Positions 24,641 to 36,660 of a stretch of 64,000 bases of DNA are shown piece by piece. The stretch covers positions 145,796 to 209,795 of the forward strand of contig BQKZ01000273.1 in assembly GCA_036244855.1 (NCBI GenBank), written 5' to 3'. Within the stretch, counting starts at the first letter, position 1. Each line of letters opens with the position of its first letter. Position numbers and translations under genes: made by a program. A model generated the notes under the pieces. That model searched no databases and was not told where the DNA came from. It saw only the letters and a program-made list of their open reading frames with translations. The stretch is from Temnopleurus reevesii (Eukaryota; Echinodermata; Echinoidea; Temnopleuroida; Temnopleuridae).

Positions 24641-25069
24641 GATAGCTGATGAATGCATGGAGTGTAAATCCATCGAGTGGAATTGATTTACAGATAACCA
24701 CATGTAATGAAGACCTGCTCGTAAAGCTCCTATTACTCATGCACAGTTATACCTGATGCATGTACTGGCAAGGTATATTCAAGATGAAAAATCCCATCTC
24801 CACATCAACATCCCTTCAGAAAATGTTCCCAATGTTAGAATATGTCAATCTTGTAGAACAGCTTTGAAAATGACTTGAAATGGGGCAAAATGTGTGTAAT
24901 TATAATAATTTTTATACAGGGTGATTTGACTTTTTTTTTAAAAGGTATTCAAGATTTAAAAAAAGTCCCTATCTTTAGTGAGACATCTTTTCATAAAATG
25001 CTCCCCATGTTAGAATATGTCTATCTTGTAGAAAATCATTGAAAATACTGTGAAAGAGGCTTGAACAGT
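24641..25069. repeat. Tandem duplication, copy A (intact)
   Basis: Starts GATAGCTGATGAATGCATGG and continues through AATGAAGACCTGCTCG and CTGGCAAGGTAT. It contains two sub-repeats with GTTAGAATATGTC and ATCTTGTAGAA (near 24835 and 25010). The second copy starts 493 bp downstream and was split by a LINE. Copy A therefore shows the sequence before insertion. Confidence 0.85.
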
Positions 25070-25196
25070 GAAAAACATTAGATCCATTCAGAACAGGGAT
25101 AACATTTAAAGACATTGTTCAACATTGTACTAGGATAGCTGATGAATGAATGGAGTGTAAATCCATTGAGTGGAATCGATTTACAGATAACCACAT

Positions 25197-25897
25197 TTGA
25201 AAATTTCATCTCGCATAAATGTCGTGCGGCATCATTCGCCCTGTACAAAATTGGCAAGATTCGCAAGTTCTTGAACAAGAAAACCACTGAATGCCTTATC
25301 CATGCTTTTGTACTCTCTCACCTAGACTCATGTAACAGTCTACTTTTTGGTCTACCATCTAATCAACTACAACAGTTACAACGAATTAAAAACTCAGCAG
25401 CACGGCTTGTAACACAAACAAAGAAATACGATGCAATATCCCCTGTCCTAAGAGAACTACATTGGCTACCCATTAAATCTAGAATCAAGTTTAAACTGAT
25501 ATCCCTAGCCTATCAATGCCTTTATCAGTTAGCACCCATATATCTCAGAGAATTGCTCATTCAATATAAACCTGAGAGATCATTGCGTTCTAGTAAAAGA
25601 TCACAGTTCACTGTACCTAAAACGGCTACAAAATCATATGGTGAGAGATCATTCTCACATGCCACATCTATCTTATGGAATAGCCTCCCAAATTACCTCA
25701 CAAATATTACACCATATGAAAAATTCAGAAGAAACTTGAAAACTTATCTCTTCAAACACAACTAATCTACTGATAATCCTAGTTCTTCTTACTTCTTTCT
25801 CTCTTTCCATGTTTCCATGTTTCAAGCGCTTAGGGACTTTCGCATGATTGTGTTATGCGCTATATAAAAGTGTTTCATTATTATTATTATTATTATT
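25197..25897 (+). mobile_element. 5'-truncated L2-type LINE with (ATT)n tail
   Basis: A 701-bp insertion bounded by the interrupted duplication. It holds the last ~190 codons of a non-LTR retrotransposon polyprotein, followed by a short 3' UTR with TGCGCTATATAAAAGTG and an ATT-repeat end. That tail and the protein match L2/CR1-group elements as I know them, and L2 is the best guess. Copy A has two bases (GT) between the junctions, so a clear target-site duplication is absent. 5' truncation is usual for LINE copies. Confidence 0.9.
25199..25765 (+). pseudogene. C-terminal fragment of LINE reverse transcriptase polyprotein
   Basis: The frame is open for about 188 codons to a TAA stop. Motifs include KIGKIRKFLNKKT, LIHAFVLSHLDSCNSLLFGL, RIKNSAARLVT, LRELHWLPIKSRIKFK, SYGERSFSHATSILWNSLP and LKTYLF. 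These are hallmarks of the region after the reverse transcriptase catalytic core in L2/CR1-type elements. The catalytic FADD box and the endonuclease are absent because of 5' truncation, so the copy cannot act alone. The frame also reads upstream into flanking DNA (from an ATG at 25142), which is coincidental. No internal stop or frameshift over this length suggests a fairly recent insertion. Confidence 0.9.
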
Positions 25898-27421
25898 AAT
25901 GAAGACCTGCTCGTAAAGCTCCTATTACTCATGCACAGTTATACCTGATGCATGTACTGGCAAGGTATTTGAGATGAAAACCCGTCTCCATGTATGCATC
26001 TTTTTATAAAATTCTCCCCACATGTCCATTTCGTAGAAAAGCATTGAAAATAATGTAAAATGGGGCAAATTGGGTACAAGAATTTTTAGACGGGGTGAGT
26101 CGACTGTTCTGTAAAGCTATTCAAGATTTAAAAAAAAAGTCCCCATGTCTATCTTGTAGAGCAGCATTGAAAATGCTGTAAAATAGGCTTTAAAGGGGAC
26201 AAAATTGTTTTAAAAAATTTGCATCTTAAAGAAATTTATATCCTATAAGGTTGATTGACTTTTCAATCTGTGGGGAAAATTAATTTTACAAGTGGATGTA
26301 AGTATGATGAGCAGATTTGAACAAATTTTTTTTGTGTGTTCAAACCAGCTTTCTTATTTGAGATTTTAGGAGAGCTGTTAAAATGTTTAGTTAAATTCAA
26401 ATGAGAGATCTCTATCGCTTTACACCAGGCTGTTCAGGAAGATTCATATCCAATGATTAATTTTTTTTGTGCTTGTGCAGATTGAAATAAATCATAGATA
26501 ATTTATAGGAAAGTGAAAAAACAGTAACAACATCTGATATATGCTGGATGTTATGATGTGACAGCAAATAACATTTGTTCCTTGATATTAATTTTTACTT
26601 GTTTACTTAATGCTAATAAAATGTACCGGGCTGATATTCACCATTGTATTTACCAAGTATGCAGCGTGGGCTATAAATCAAATTGGAGGCAATTTGTGAT
26701 TATTTCATGGTTAATATTTGAAGAGCCCACCTCATCGCCACTTAAATTTTAAGAAGATTGTCTGGTTGTGCTGGACAGTCTAATTTGGGGTATTGAACAG
26801 CATTTCCCCTTCTCGTCGCATGTGCAAATATGCATTAATCATGAGCTGTAAAGGAGTTGTCATGAAAACCTGCCATTTTTTCTCTTCATCTTGCAATGTT
26901 CATAATTCTCCAAAGAGAGATGAATGTGTCTAGGCGAGACATTGGGTAAAAGTGAACAAAGTTTGCCTCCCTTTTTCTACAGATATGTATATATTTTTTT
27001 TTTTCAAATCTTCAGTAGATATGAAAATAGTGCAATCTTGTTGTTCAGGGTAAATCTCTACCATATTATAGTGTTTTTGGAAAACAGGGAATGGTTTTGT
27101 ATTCCAAAATGTTGGTGAATGAGGTGTCTGGAGTGCCGTACAGGTTCATTATGTATTATATTAATTCTGTGTCATAGCATATTTTCAAATTTGCCTCACC
27201 ATCTAAAGCAAATTCTGAATCTATGCCACCTCACAAGCTTTGACATAGAACAAGTCGGATTTTATCTACTCTCATGCTAACTATTGAGATAATGTCCGCT
27301 TTTGTTTAAATGACTTAATGGAAATCAATAATTGATACGGAAAAGCACGCACTCAAATCCTCTTAAACTGTTTTCACTACTCTGAAAAACTCCCAAATGT
27401 CAAATATACACTGCTATATAT

Positions 27422-27600
27422 TTGCATTCCTCTCTCTCTCTCTCTCTCTCTCTCTACCTCATTTTCCTATTACTAGATATGATGAAATCGACAATGTGTA
27501 AGATAAACTGCATATATTTGCTTTCCTCTCTTTCTCTCTCCCTCTTTCCCTCATTTTTCTATTTCTGTAATCATAATAGATATATGATGGAATTGACAAT
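27422..27600. repeat. Two-copy repeat with (CT)n
   Basis: ATATTTGC followed by a CT-rich run, CTCATTTTCCTATT and ATGATGAAATCGACAATGTG recurs about 105 bp later with small changes (ATGATGGAATTGACAATGTG). The overlapping open frame 27422-27658 is an artefact. Confidence 0.65.
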
Positions 27601-28924
27601 GTGTACATTATATTTTGAAAAGGTCTATCCTATACTTCTATGTAGCCTGTCAGACTAGTCTGGCATTGGTTGGTTGGTTGGTAGCATCTCTGTCGTCACT
27701 GGGCTCTGTTTGCACAGTGTACAGGTGCACATGAAGGCAGTCAGGTCATAATGCTCGGTTGGGAAAACAGCTGAAAAACTCCCAAATGACTACCCCTCAT
27801 ACCTCATCTCAGATTCCTGCAAACTGTCATATCTTGAATAGTCCATTTCAAAAGCTCCTTAGACTGTGAGTGTCAATTTGGAAGGGTTTTTAAAGATTTT
27901 TAAAGGAATACTTGAATTCTAGCAAGATAATTTATCTTGGACAGAAAAGTGAAGAAATTCTTCATTATCTTCGATGGGTAGGATTATTTCGCAAAGAAAT
28001 ATCTCTTAAACTAATACTTTTTCAAAACATATATGTGTTTCTTCTTCTGTTGCCAACTAAGAAAATGCTGTGATGGGCCTCACATTAGAATTTCTTGGCC
28101 TTGTCCTTTTTCTGATTTCACCTAATTGAGAATTTGTTTTAAACATTTTTTTTTCAAAGCCAGGAGTTGTTTTAAAGTCTAAATGAATTGAAATGAAATG
28201 CTCCCTTGCCTTGGATAAGATTTATTAGTAAAAGTATGGTAATGCATATATTTATGATCTGAGAAGTGAGTGGTGGAATTAAAAAGATACATTACATAAC
28301 AACAAAATGTTTTACTCTGAAAATAGTTAAAGAATACATAGAAATGTAAAATTTGTTTTGATTAAACACTAATGATACAAAAAATTTGTTTGAAGGTTAG
28401 CTTGCTAAGTGATATATTGAATTGCTGGAATGTAGTTTCTAGACAAAGATAAATTTACAACTCTTACTTTTACTTCTCCAAAGTTACGTCAAGCAGATGT
28501 GTACTAAGAGGGGTTGTTAAGTTTGAAGCATGCATTAAATCTTATTGGATCATTTATTTTGATCCTCGCAGAATGTTAACTTTCAACTAAATGCCCTGTC
28601 ACACAGTTCCTTATAATTCATATATTTTCAGCGTTTAATTACATTAATTAGATGAAATAAGCACTGATTTATTATTATGTGCTCACTGTATATTTAAAAA
28701 ATGTGCTGCTAGTGAGAGGAATGAATTTCGATCGTTTAACCAACAAATAAGAGTTTTTGGTGATTATTAAAAATGTTTGACATTCATTGACTCCATGAAT
28801 GTGTAACGGGTGCTTTAGAGACGTCATAAATACAGAAACCTCCGTTTCAGGCTGGAAATTGATTATGTAAAGCAAACAAGGACTGAGAATTCATCTCCAT
28901 CATGAGTAAACATGAAGATGCATT

Positions 28925-29105
28925 CCAATGTGTTCTTAGAAGCAGCTAATGTTGTCTGGAGCGCAGGCTTCCGTTGCCTTAGATACACACGTATGCAGCG
29001 AGTCAATGATGCATGAGGCTTGTTGGAAGATCCTCTTGTCATGCCAGATGGATGGAAAGTTTTGCAGTAAATATTCTGATGAGAAGTTATGGATGCCAAA
29101 CTTTT
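28925..29105. promoter_or_regulatory. G+C-richer unique segment, candidate regulatory element
   Basis: Repeat-free block with AGCTAATGTTGTC, GTTGCCTTAGATAC (a half-matching RFX X-box) and TCAATGATGCATGAGG. Short open frames exist on both strands with no recognisable product. Weak regulatory inference. Confidence 0.2.
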
Positions 29106-31254
29106 TAGTAAACTTTAAATGGGCTAATGGTGGCAATTTAAACAACTTTTAGGAAGACTATAAGTATCATGAATTGAATCAATAAATATTAAACCTGCAA
29201 TCAAGGAGATTATTGTTAAGGAGAAGTAAATCAAGCCATGTTAATTGACTAACTTACGTCTGTCAAGATTGGATAACTAATTGTTACCTGACTAACTTTT
29301 ATACCGCTTTACCAGTGCAACCAATCTCTCTCATATTTTCATCGTTGGACTACTTCTACCCTCTTTTTCCTTCATCCGACCCTCATCCAATGGCTCTTCC
29401 GTCCCCATCCATCTTGTATCAAGAGTCAACTCAGCTATGTTTATTACCGCATCAAATGGCGAATGCTCGTCACGACCTAAGCATTCAAGTACGTCCTTGG
29501 TCCTCTGCCCCTCTAGTCTTCCTTCTTGTTTCTTCACTTTCTTGCAGTGATACGCATGGGTTATAAACATGAAATTGATTTAGTGGGACTGTCTAAATGC
29601 ATTCCAGGGGTTTGATTGGTGGAGGGCCTGAAGCGATCAATCATTTCACGATGATACTTTTTTTCTGCTAGAAGTTCAGAACTTACAAACAAGTTCTGAG
29701 AAAGGAAAAAAGTAGCATGTAGGGGCTTAGGAAACAACAAAAAAGAAATTCTATACGCATTTCTCCTATCTTGTTCAATATGTAAATAATATATTTTTAA
29801 AAAAATAAGATGAATTGGATTATTTTAGATATGAGATAATATGAAAAGAAAAGAGAAGTCAATGAAATTGTAGGAATACTGAGCTATTTGTACTTCTATG
29901 AGAAAAGAACACGGCTATATTTAGTGAGAGAAAACCATTCCATTATCATCATACACGACATGAAGAATCCAAACACTCACTTCAACAATACATTTATTTT
30001 GGGAATGTGGTATGTTTGACGAGACTCTTCGTGCTACAATTTGTTGGATTCAACAATTGTATGGAACTACAGGAACAGTAAAGAGGTAGCAGACAATGAA
30101 CTAGAAGGAGCGTCGTTCCAATAATGGCGTTCAGATGAATGAACATGTCTCGTTTATCAAAGCCTCATTCATGTTTCATTTGTGCTAATGGCTGTATTAG
30201 TTGCGCTACCCTGCATCTCTCCATCTTGTCCTCTCTACGCTTCTAATTCCCAGGTGGAAAATTGGGCTCATTTATCTCCCATCAAATGCTTCATGCATAA
30301 ATTGTTTTATCGGCAATGAAAAATATGTTCGCAATATGAATTGATCAGATGGCATAGTTTGATTCATAACGATTTTAACTTTAAAACTCTAAAATTTCCT
30401 TCAATTATTCATTCTTTCTTGTACATTGTTATGTGAAGTCTTTAAAGGCATTCATCCATTCACTGTTTCTAATAACCCTATCAACATTGCTCTTTCCAAG
30501 CTTCATCAGTTATGGAAGGTTTTTACTTTGAAAAATATAGCAGGAAGGCTGATTCGCATTTGCTTTATATTTTCGATCCCTAAACCTACCCGTTCTTTAA
30601 TATCAATCCTCTGCTTGAAAGAAAGTGAGAAAATGGTAATTCCAATCCAGAAAAAAAACGTGTTCAACATTATAGTCAGAGTGATGTTATAATTAAGACT
30701 GTATATACAGAACTAGTCACCACTGATTTTTTTTATGTGTGAAGTTTCTGCTCAAAGGCCCAAAGCCTTTGTTTTTAATACATGAATTTGTGTTTTGAAC
30801 CTGGGACTATGCAGTTATACAATTAATGTACTTTAACTCATTTCATAAGATTTACCACTTTTGGGTTACATTGTCATTAATCGAGCGGCAGCATTACTTG
30901 AAAACCAATCAGTATCAATGATTTCTCCCAAGTATCCACTTAATGCCAAATATTCGTCAATCGTAAGTTTTCATGCAACAGTGCCCATCTCTCCCCAAAT
31001 GAGAGAGAGAGAGAGAATTTAGAGTTTTACAGCGTGTATCATTCAAATTTGAATATTTACGCCAGGAGAAGAAGAGTGAAAGAGGACTGACCTTTAACAT
31101 CACCATCCGAAAGATGCAACCAGAGATTGAACCTGCAGGGGAGGTACCAACCCAAGTCAATATGTGACTTTCCCAAACAGCTTGATTACAGGCGCATGCC
31201 ACAACCAAATACTTTTCTAATAATGCTTTCTTGTATTCTTTTGTATTTCCTCAG

Positions 31255-31384
31255 GTATCTGTTGGTAGCGAGAGCAACCACGCTAGGTCACTCTCTCTGA
31301 CCCCTGTACCTCAGGATGAAAATAGTAACGATGGACTCATCATCGTCGATGAAGCCTCTCCCAGTCACTACTTAGAAGGCGATG
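31255..31384 (+). CDS. INO80: INO80 internal exon with SIM-like motif
   Basis: 130 nt between TTTCCTCAG and GTAAGT, entering in phase 0 and leaving in phase 1. It encodes VSVGSESNHARS, then LTPVPQDENSNDGL and IIVDEASPSHYLEGD. Human INO80 has SSDMLVIVDDPASS in the same place, so the hydrophobic-then-acidic core is conserved. LIIVDE has the form of a SUMO-interacting motif; that function is inference. The frame is continuous with the exon 25.3 kb upstream and with the next exon, where G plus AT gives Asp. Confidence 0.88.
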
Positions 31385-31420
31385 GTAAGTAAAGATAATT
31401 CATTTTGTTTAATAATCTTA

Positions 31421-31605
31421 GGGGATGTTGTTCAAGATTTGCAATTCATCGCAAGTTGCAGTTGATCAGAACACGCCAATCAAAATCAATTTTTAATGCA
31501 TATCTTGCAAGAAGAGTGTATCATGCGCGAATGAAAATGCACGTTACAATTTGCAACTGATTTGCAGATGATTTGCATTCAATTGCATTTTTTGAACAAC
31601 ACCCC
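31421..31605. mobile_element. Foldback MITE, GGGGATGTTGTTCAA ends
   Basis: The left end GGGGATGTTGTTCAAG… is mirrored by the right end …TTGAACAACACCCC. Complementarity extends about 45 bp inward with several mismatches (TTTGCAA and GTTGCA cores). The element is 185 bp, has no coding potential and begins only 36 bp after the INO80 donor. I could not define a target-site duplication. Its end motif resembles those at 39272 and 55253. Confidence 0.75.
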
Positions 31606-31780
31606 GTTAGAATCAGAAGTTTGTGCATTTGAATCCTAGCCGTGGAAATGATTTTCTTCTGCGAGAGACTCATTTCATTCACCCAGGTATGGCTGATTGA
31701 TAATTGCAGAATTGTTCCTCCCTTGAAATTGCTTGGTCGTTGATGGTGCGGGCTAAAGCTGGTGTAATAATAACACAAAA
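31606..31780 (+). mobile_element. SINE fragment, same group as at 21.45 kb
   Basis: GTGCATTTGAATCCTAGCC resembles the box B region, followed by TCACCCAGGTATGG, TTCCTCCCTTGAAATTGC and GGGCTAAAGCTGGTGTAATAATAAC. The layout matches the SINE at 21447 and its AAGCTAG…AATAATGG close. The head with box A is missing because the fragment abuts the MITE. Confidence 0.6.
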
Positions 31781-33054
31781 TGCTTTGAGAAATTTTATGG
31801 AGTATAGACACGTTCTTTATGAATCGAACCTAGCATTATTAACCTTTAATTATTATTTGATCACATGATTAAAAATTTAGAATTGCACTCTAGCTATCAT
31901 TTTCTTTTTTTTTTTGGGGGGGGGGGTGAGCTTTAAATTATAAATAATAAAAATTATAGTAGCAGAATACTCATTCATTCTTGATTATTTACTCTATGGA
32001 TTTCTTTGAACTTTCTGTTCTTTCATGCACTTGATACATCCTGAGAACTTCTTAACAGGATCTCAACAATAATTGGAGAAATAAAATGACAATGCCGCAG
32101 AACAAATGATTCAATCTACCGCCTATTCACAGTTTATGAATTAATGGTGAAAACCCGCAGTGGTGTTTTGAGTGGTGTTCATTAATAGTCTTTGACAAAA
32201 AGGATATATTAATTGCAATGCATTTTCATTTTTCTTGGCAATCTCATTGCCATGAAGATTTGCCTTTAATTTCTTCTGGGTGTTTCATAGAGATAAATCC
32301 AGGGAATCTTAGAGTGCATGGTTTATTCACAGATCCAGGTAATATCTCCTTCGAATCCCATTGAAATTGATGAAATATGAATGAATGGCCCATTTTACAA
32401 ATGAGAAATAAGCTTGGTTGATATGCAAATGGACTACCTAATGACCCGAAGATTGCGTGGGTGTATGCTGAGTTACTACGTGAATTATAAAGTCATCAAT
32501 TATTCATTAATTATTCTATTATTAATGAAAGAAGTGGATGGTCATAAAAAGTTGAAAAACTGTGTTCGCTGAAGGTATATGACTATGCTGCACACATGTA
32601 CATTTCCGTGAGTCAGAAAGTATTGGAAATTATAGATGATACATTAGCCATTGAAACCAATGTTGTTTTCAGTTAAATGGTGTTTAATTTGTTTTTTTCT
32701 CTTCACAAGAAAAAGAGAAAATATATTTTGCTCTGAAGCTAGTAAAAATATTTCTACCTGTAGGCTCACACTTTTAGTGTTTATTTTAAATGTTTTTCTT
32801 TGATACTTAAAGAAATCATTCATAGATTCACAAAGAAATGTTTGTGATATATTTGATCTATGTATGGAACTAAACTGCCCATTCGATGATTGATTTTAAA
32901 TGGAAAATACAAAGTTCACACAAGCCAGCAATTTTAACATTTTGAAACAGAAAATGGTTTCAGGAAAATGTTTCAACTACAAGAGAACACCCTACTTAAG
33001 TTTGCACCATTTCTGTTACACACACTCCACACACTCTGTTTAAGGCCCCCTGTT

Positions 33055-33650
33055 AGTATTCAGTAGATGTGAAGTTCTTACCATATTTTTCACATATTCT
33101 TTAATTTTATGATTTCATGTGCTTAAAACAGCATTGTCATGATGTTATGTATATGTCTAAAATTTATTTGTACCGTAAGAATGGAAAACAGTACAGAGGG
33201 AGCCACAATTTTATGCAGAAAGGATATTAAAAACTGCCATAGTGACCAATTTAGGAATTCCTAAATTGGAAGAATAGAATTTTATTACACATATTCAGAG
33301 AGCAGGTCAGCTTTCTCATACTTGATTTCTGTGTGAAGCTTCATTAGTCTACAGTAGATATGAAGTTCTTACCTGAACATCACAGTCCTGATTCCATGGA
33401 ATTAGTTTTGAATTTATATGGTACTACTGTAGACATATGAATGCACTGAATTTTGAGGTACAAATGTTTAATTTGCAAAGATTGTATATCAAGGACTGAC
33501 ATATATAGTTATGTCAAAATGTATTTATTTGAATTTGGAAAGGATATGATCTGTAGCTTTGTCTGAGAACAGCATTTATCTGTGCTATATTGATATCTGA
33601 ATGCATTGAATTTGAGTAATAAAACTTTTCAGAGGGAGCCACAACTAGGT
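33055..33650. repeat. Diverged duplicated segments
   Basis: CAGTAGATGTGAAGTTCTTACC near 33060 recurs as CAGTAGATATGAAGTTCTTACC near 33352, and CAGAGGGAGCCACAA near 33193 recurs near 33631. The two halves are old and partly rearranged. No transposon family is recognised. Confidence 0.55.
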
Positions 33651-34454
33651 GATTGTTGAATACAGCTTCTCCTTAGCCGTGCTTCTCAGCTGTATTTCAA
33701 TGTTGAATATGTGTATTTGCTTTAGATTTTAATTCAAATTACCCACTTCGGGAAATTTTTAGCATGTATGGATGGCATGATCCCTTGCACTTGAGTTGTT
33801 GCTAAAAGTAGGGTACTTACAGCCTAAAGGTTAATGCATTCAAATATACTATGTAATTGGTTCATCACTTTATTCATATGGACTTGAGTGAAAACCATTT
33901 GAACTCTCATGAGTTTGAAGGTTTTAACAATGATAGCAAGTTCCATTTGCAAATACCCATTGTAAATAGAAATTTCATTTATCTTTTGTCAACATATAAT
34001 CAACCCGAGAGCTATGGATAAATGATAAAATTGAATGATTTCAGAATCTACATGGTGAACATTAATGAATATAATGACGATACTATTGTGTTTTATCACA
34101 ACAAATTGAATAATGTATTATGATCAACACCCCATCTCCCTTTGTATGTGAATGAATTAAGGATGGGGAGATGAAGTTGAAAGTTGAGCGTAGAAAGACA
34201 AGATGATGCTGACAAGGATGCTAGCCCACACAGTACGAGGACGACCAACATCCAGGGTTGCCAGCGTGCTTGCTGAGCAGCCCTCCTCATCCAAACATCC
34301 CTTAAATCATAACGAGAAATATTTCTCCCTCCTTTTGCCTATCTGTCCCTTTTCTTTTCCTTTCTTTATTTTTCGGCATCGGGAGCTGAGCTATGCGGTT
34401 GCAGGCGGCCAGGGTCTGTAGGGTTCACGTGGTTGGGATGCCCCGCATTCTCCA

Positions 34455-34539
34455 GTGATCTGCCAGCTTTTCATGGGGTGATACCGGTCTGAAAGGATGG
34501 CTCGTAAAGAGAGAATGGACAGGGAGGGAAAGAGTAAAT

Positions 34540-34584
<45 letters not shown>

Positions 34585-34860
34585 AGTAGGTTGAGGGAGA
34601 GATTGAGAACTAGTGCTGTAGGGAAGGCTGAGAGTCAAACAGACAGGACTTCAGTTTTCTGTCAGCTTTTCATGGGGTGATACTGGTCGGAAAGGACGGC
34701 TCGTAAAGAGAGAATGAGCAGGGAGGGAACGAGTTAATGAATAAGAGAGAGAGAGATGGGTAAAGGAAGAGGCAGAGGGAGGGAGAGAGAGAGAACTAGT
34801 GTTGTAGGGATGCCTTAGATTCAAGCAGACGTAACTCCAGTTTTCTGTGAAAGATCAAAA
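34455..34860. repeat. Tandem duplication of about 205 bp with (GA)n
   Basis: CAGCTTTTCATGGGGTGATAC, GGCTCGTAAAGAGAGAATG and CAGGGAGGGAA start each unit. GA repeats and GAACTAGTGNTGTAGGGA follow, and each unit ends CAGTTTTCTGT. The first unit starts near 34461, the second near 34664. The pure (GA)n run at 34543-34580 is in the first unit only. Confidence 0.85.
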
Positions 34861-35934
34861 AGAGAGGTTAAGAAGAGGGAGGTGTTAATAGGAGTAATGG
34901 AAAATAAGAGCAAGGAAAGGAGAGTGCTTGAAGATGAGTGCAATTTGGAGTAGAAATGTTTGAGAGAACGAGAAGTGCGCAGATGGAGATTGAGTAAGAT
35001 CATTGATAGAGGGGGATGGGAGAAAAATATATCGAGTGAGAATTTTAAACTACATTGAAAGATAAAAGGAATTTTGTAGTTATTTTTCTCTTTTCTTTTC
35101 TTTCTTTGTAATAAATCAATAAAAGGGGCTAAATTGTCACTCGTAAACCTTAAAACGCTAATGAATTAATAAGAAGATAGCATGGACAGTCACATTAGGA
35201 TTTTTTTCAGAGAAATGTCTGACTAATGTTGTTTCTTTGCAAATTGACATTCCTTCTAGTATTCAGTTTTCAATGAAGCAGTACTTGTTCAATAGAACCT
35301 GAATTAAACAAAAATTGAAGTGTTTTGTATCGACGATTCATCCGAACATACCGATTGAGTTCTCTCCTTCCTTGGAACTCAATACGCTTCCGTGGAAATA
35401 AACGAGCGGGGAGTTGTTTCACATGACCTACATCGTGCCTAGTTCGTTCAGTGTTTTTCCCCTCCGCCCGTTTCTCAGAACAATCATATCCCCCTCAATG
35501 AAGGTGAAAATCGCTCGCCATGGCCAGTGCCCTTTACGAAATGGGATTTTTATCAATGTATTGGCTAGTTAGAGCAATCAGATCAAAGTGGACTTTCAGG
35601 AGAATTTGTTTTTCAGCAGTTACAGGATGGAAGTATATTGCTCTGTATCCTTGACATTATTCATAGCTTTCCCCTCACAAACATGTTTGTATCAATTTGC
35701 ATTTTCGACTATGACTGATGGCATTAGAAGAACGATACTTGTCTTCTCTATATAATGTTCTCTTTTTTTCTTTTATTTCCTGCTCTCTGTTATTCATTTA
35801 AATACAACTTGCTTCATGAATAGTTATATTTGGATAACTGCATGATGTATGTACGCTCCATTGTGCCAAATGGGGCATTCTTCAACTTATTTCAGTATGT
35901 TTTAGTACAAACCTATTATTTTACATTGCTTTGA

Positions 35935-36660
35935 TATTTTTCTTCTCCATTTGTCTTCTCTCTCTACTGGTCTCATTTACCCCTCCCCCCTCTCCTCATT
36001 TTGCATTGTTACTCCACTGAATCTGTCTCTCTATCCTCTACCCATCTCATTCTCTTCACAACTTACCCTGATGTTATCAATTTCTACATCTTTCTCCTTT
36101 TTGTCAAAGTTCTGCCTCTGTCTCACATATTACATTCCCTTGTTATCCTTAACCTTTCTGATTTTCCTTCGCTCCTATTCTTCTTTCCTGGGCGTTCTTT
36201 CACCAAGTTAAGAAAGACTAAAAGAACGACTTTAAGAACGACTTGAAGAACAATTGGTATCAGTCCTTGTGCTACTATCACTCCACCCAATCTTTTACTG
36301 GCATCTCTTTTCCATCACTCACTCCTTGTCTCTTTCTCTCTCCTACTTCTCTATCTGTCCATCTATCCCCTTGTTATTTACACCCATTCTCGTTGCTTCT
36401 ATTCCTCTTCCCCGTTCGACTCTTTCCTTTCTGTTCTCTCCCATAATCTCTTTCTGTCCCTCTGCATGGTTTTTCTTCTCTCTTTCTCTCCCTCTCTCCA
36501 TCTGTTTCTCTCTCTCTCTGTCAATTCCTCTCATTCTTACCGTCTTTACCTTCCTGCCGACTAGTCTTTTACTATCATCTCTTTCCATCACCCTCTCCTC
36601 TTTCTCTCCCACTTCTCCATCTCCCCTTCTCTCTCCTCGTCTCCGGCCATGCTTTTACAA
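35935..36660 (+). repeat. Pyrimidine-rich tract interrupted by a MITE fragment
   Basis: CT-rich low-complexity sequence on the plus strand; its long open frames (36254-36733 and others) are composition artefacts. At 36187-36265 it is broken by purine-rich sequence related to the MITE at 39272. Confidence 0.85.
36187..36265. mobile_element. MITE arm fragment
   Basis: CCTGGGCGTTCTTTCACCAAG and CGACTTTAAGAACGACTTG followed by AAGAACAATTGGTATCAG correspond to the left arm of the MITE at 39272 (GGGCGGTGTTTCACTAA … AAGAACAACTGGTATAA). No matching right arm is present, so this is a fragment. Confidence 0.5.

Larger units (their letters stand above)
25134..26210. repeat. Tandem duplication, copy B, interrupted by a LINE
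   Basis: 25134-25196 matches copy A up to CCACAT, and 25898 onward resumes with AATGAAGACCTGCTCG. The copy continues through two diverged sub-repeats near 26030 and 26143 (TGTAGA…CATTGAAAATG). Removing 25197-25897 restores the structure of copy A. Confidence 0.85.
5935..31254 (+). other. INO80: INO80 intron, about 25.3 kb
   Basis: This span joins a phase 0 donor (GTAAGT at 5935) to a phase 0 acceptor (TTTCCTCAG ending at 31254), so the reading frame passes cleanly from SPVSV to VSVGSES. It contains a pyrimidine tract, a palindrome-bearing tandem array, MITEs, a SINE, a 5'-truncated LINE and several tandem duplications, listed separately. The stretches not listed (8.5-9.2, 9.4-11.0, 13.9-15.0, 15.7-18.2, 18.6-20.0, 22.2-22.9, 23.3-24.6, 26.3-27.4, 27.7-28.9 and 29.1-31.2 kb) are AT-rich DNA in which I see no gene. 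Short open frames there have no splice support and no family resemblance. A nested gene cannot be fully excluded. Confidence 0.8.
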
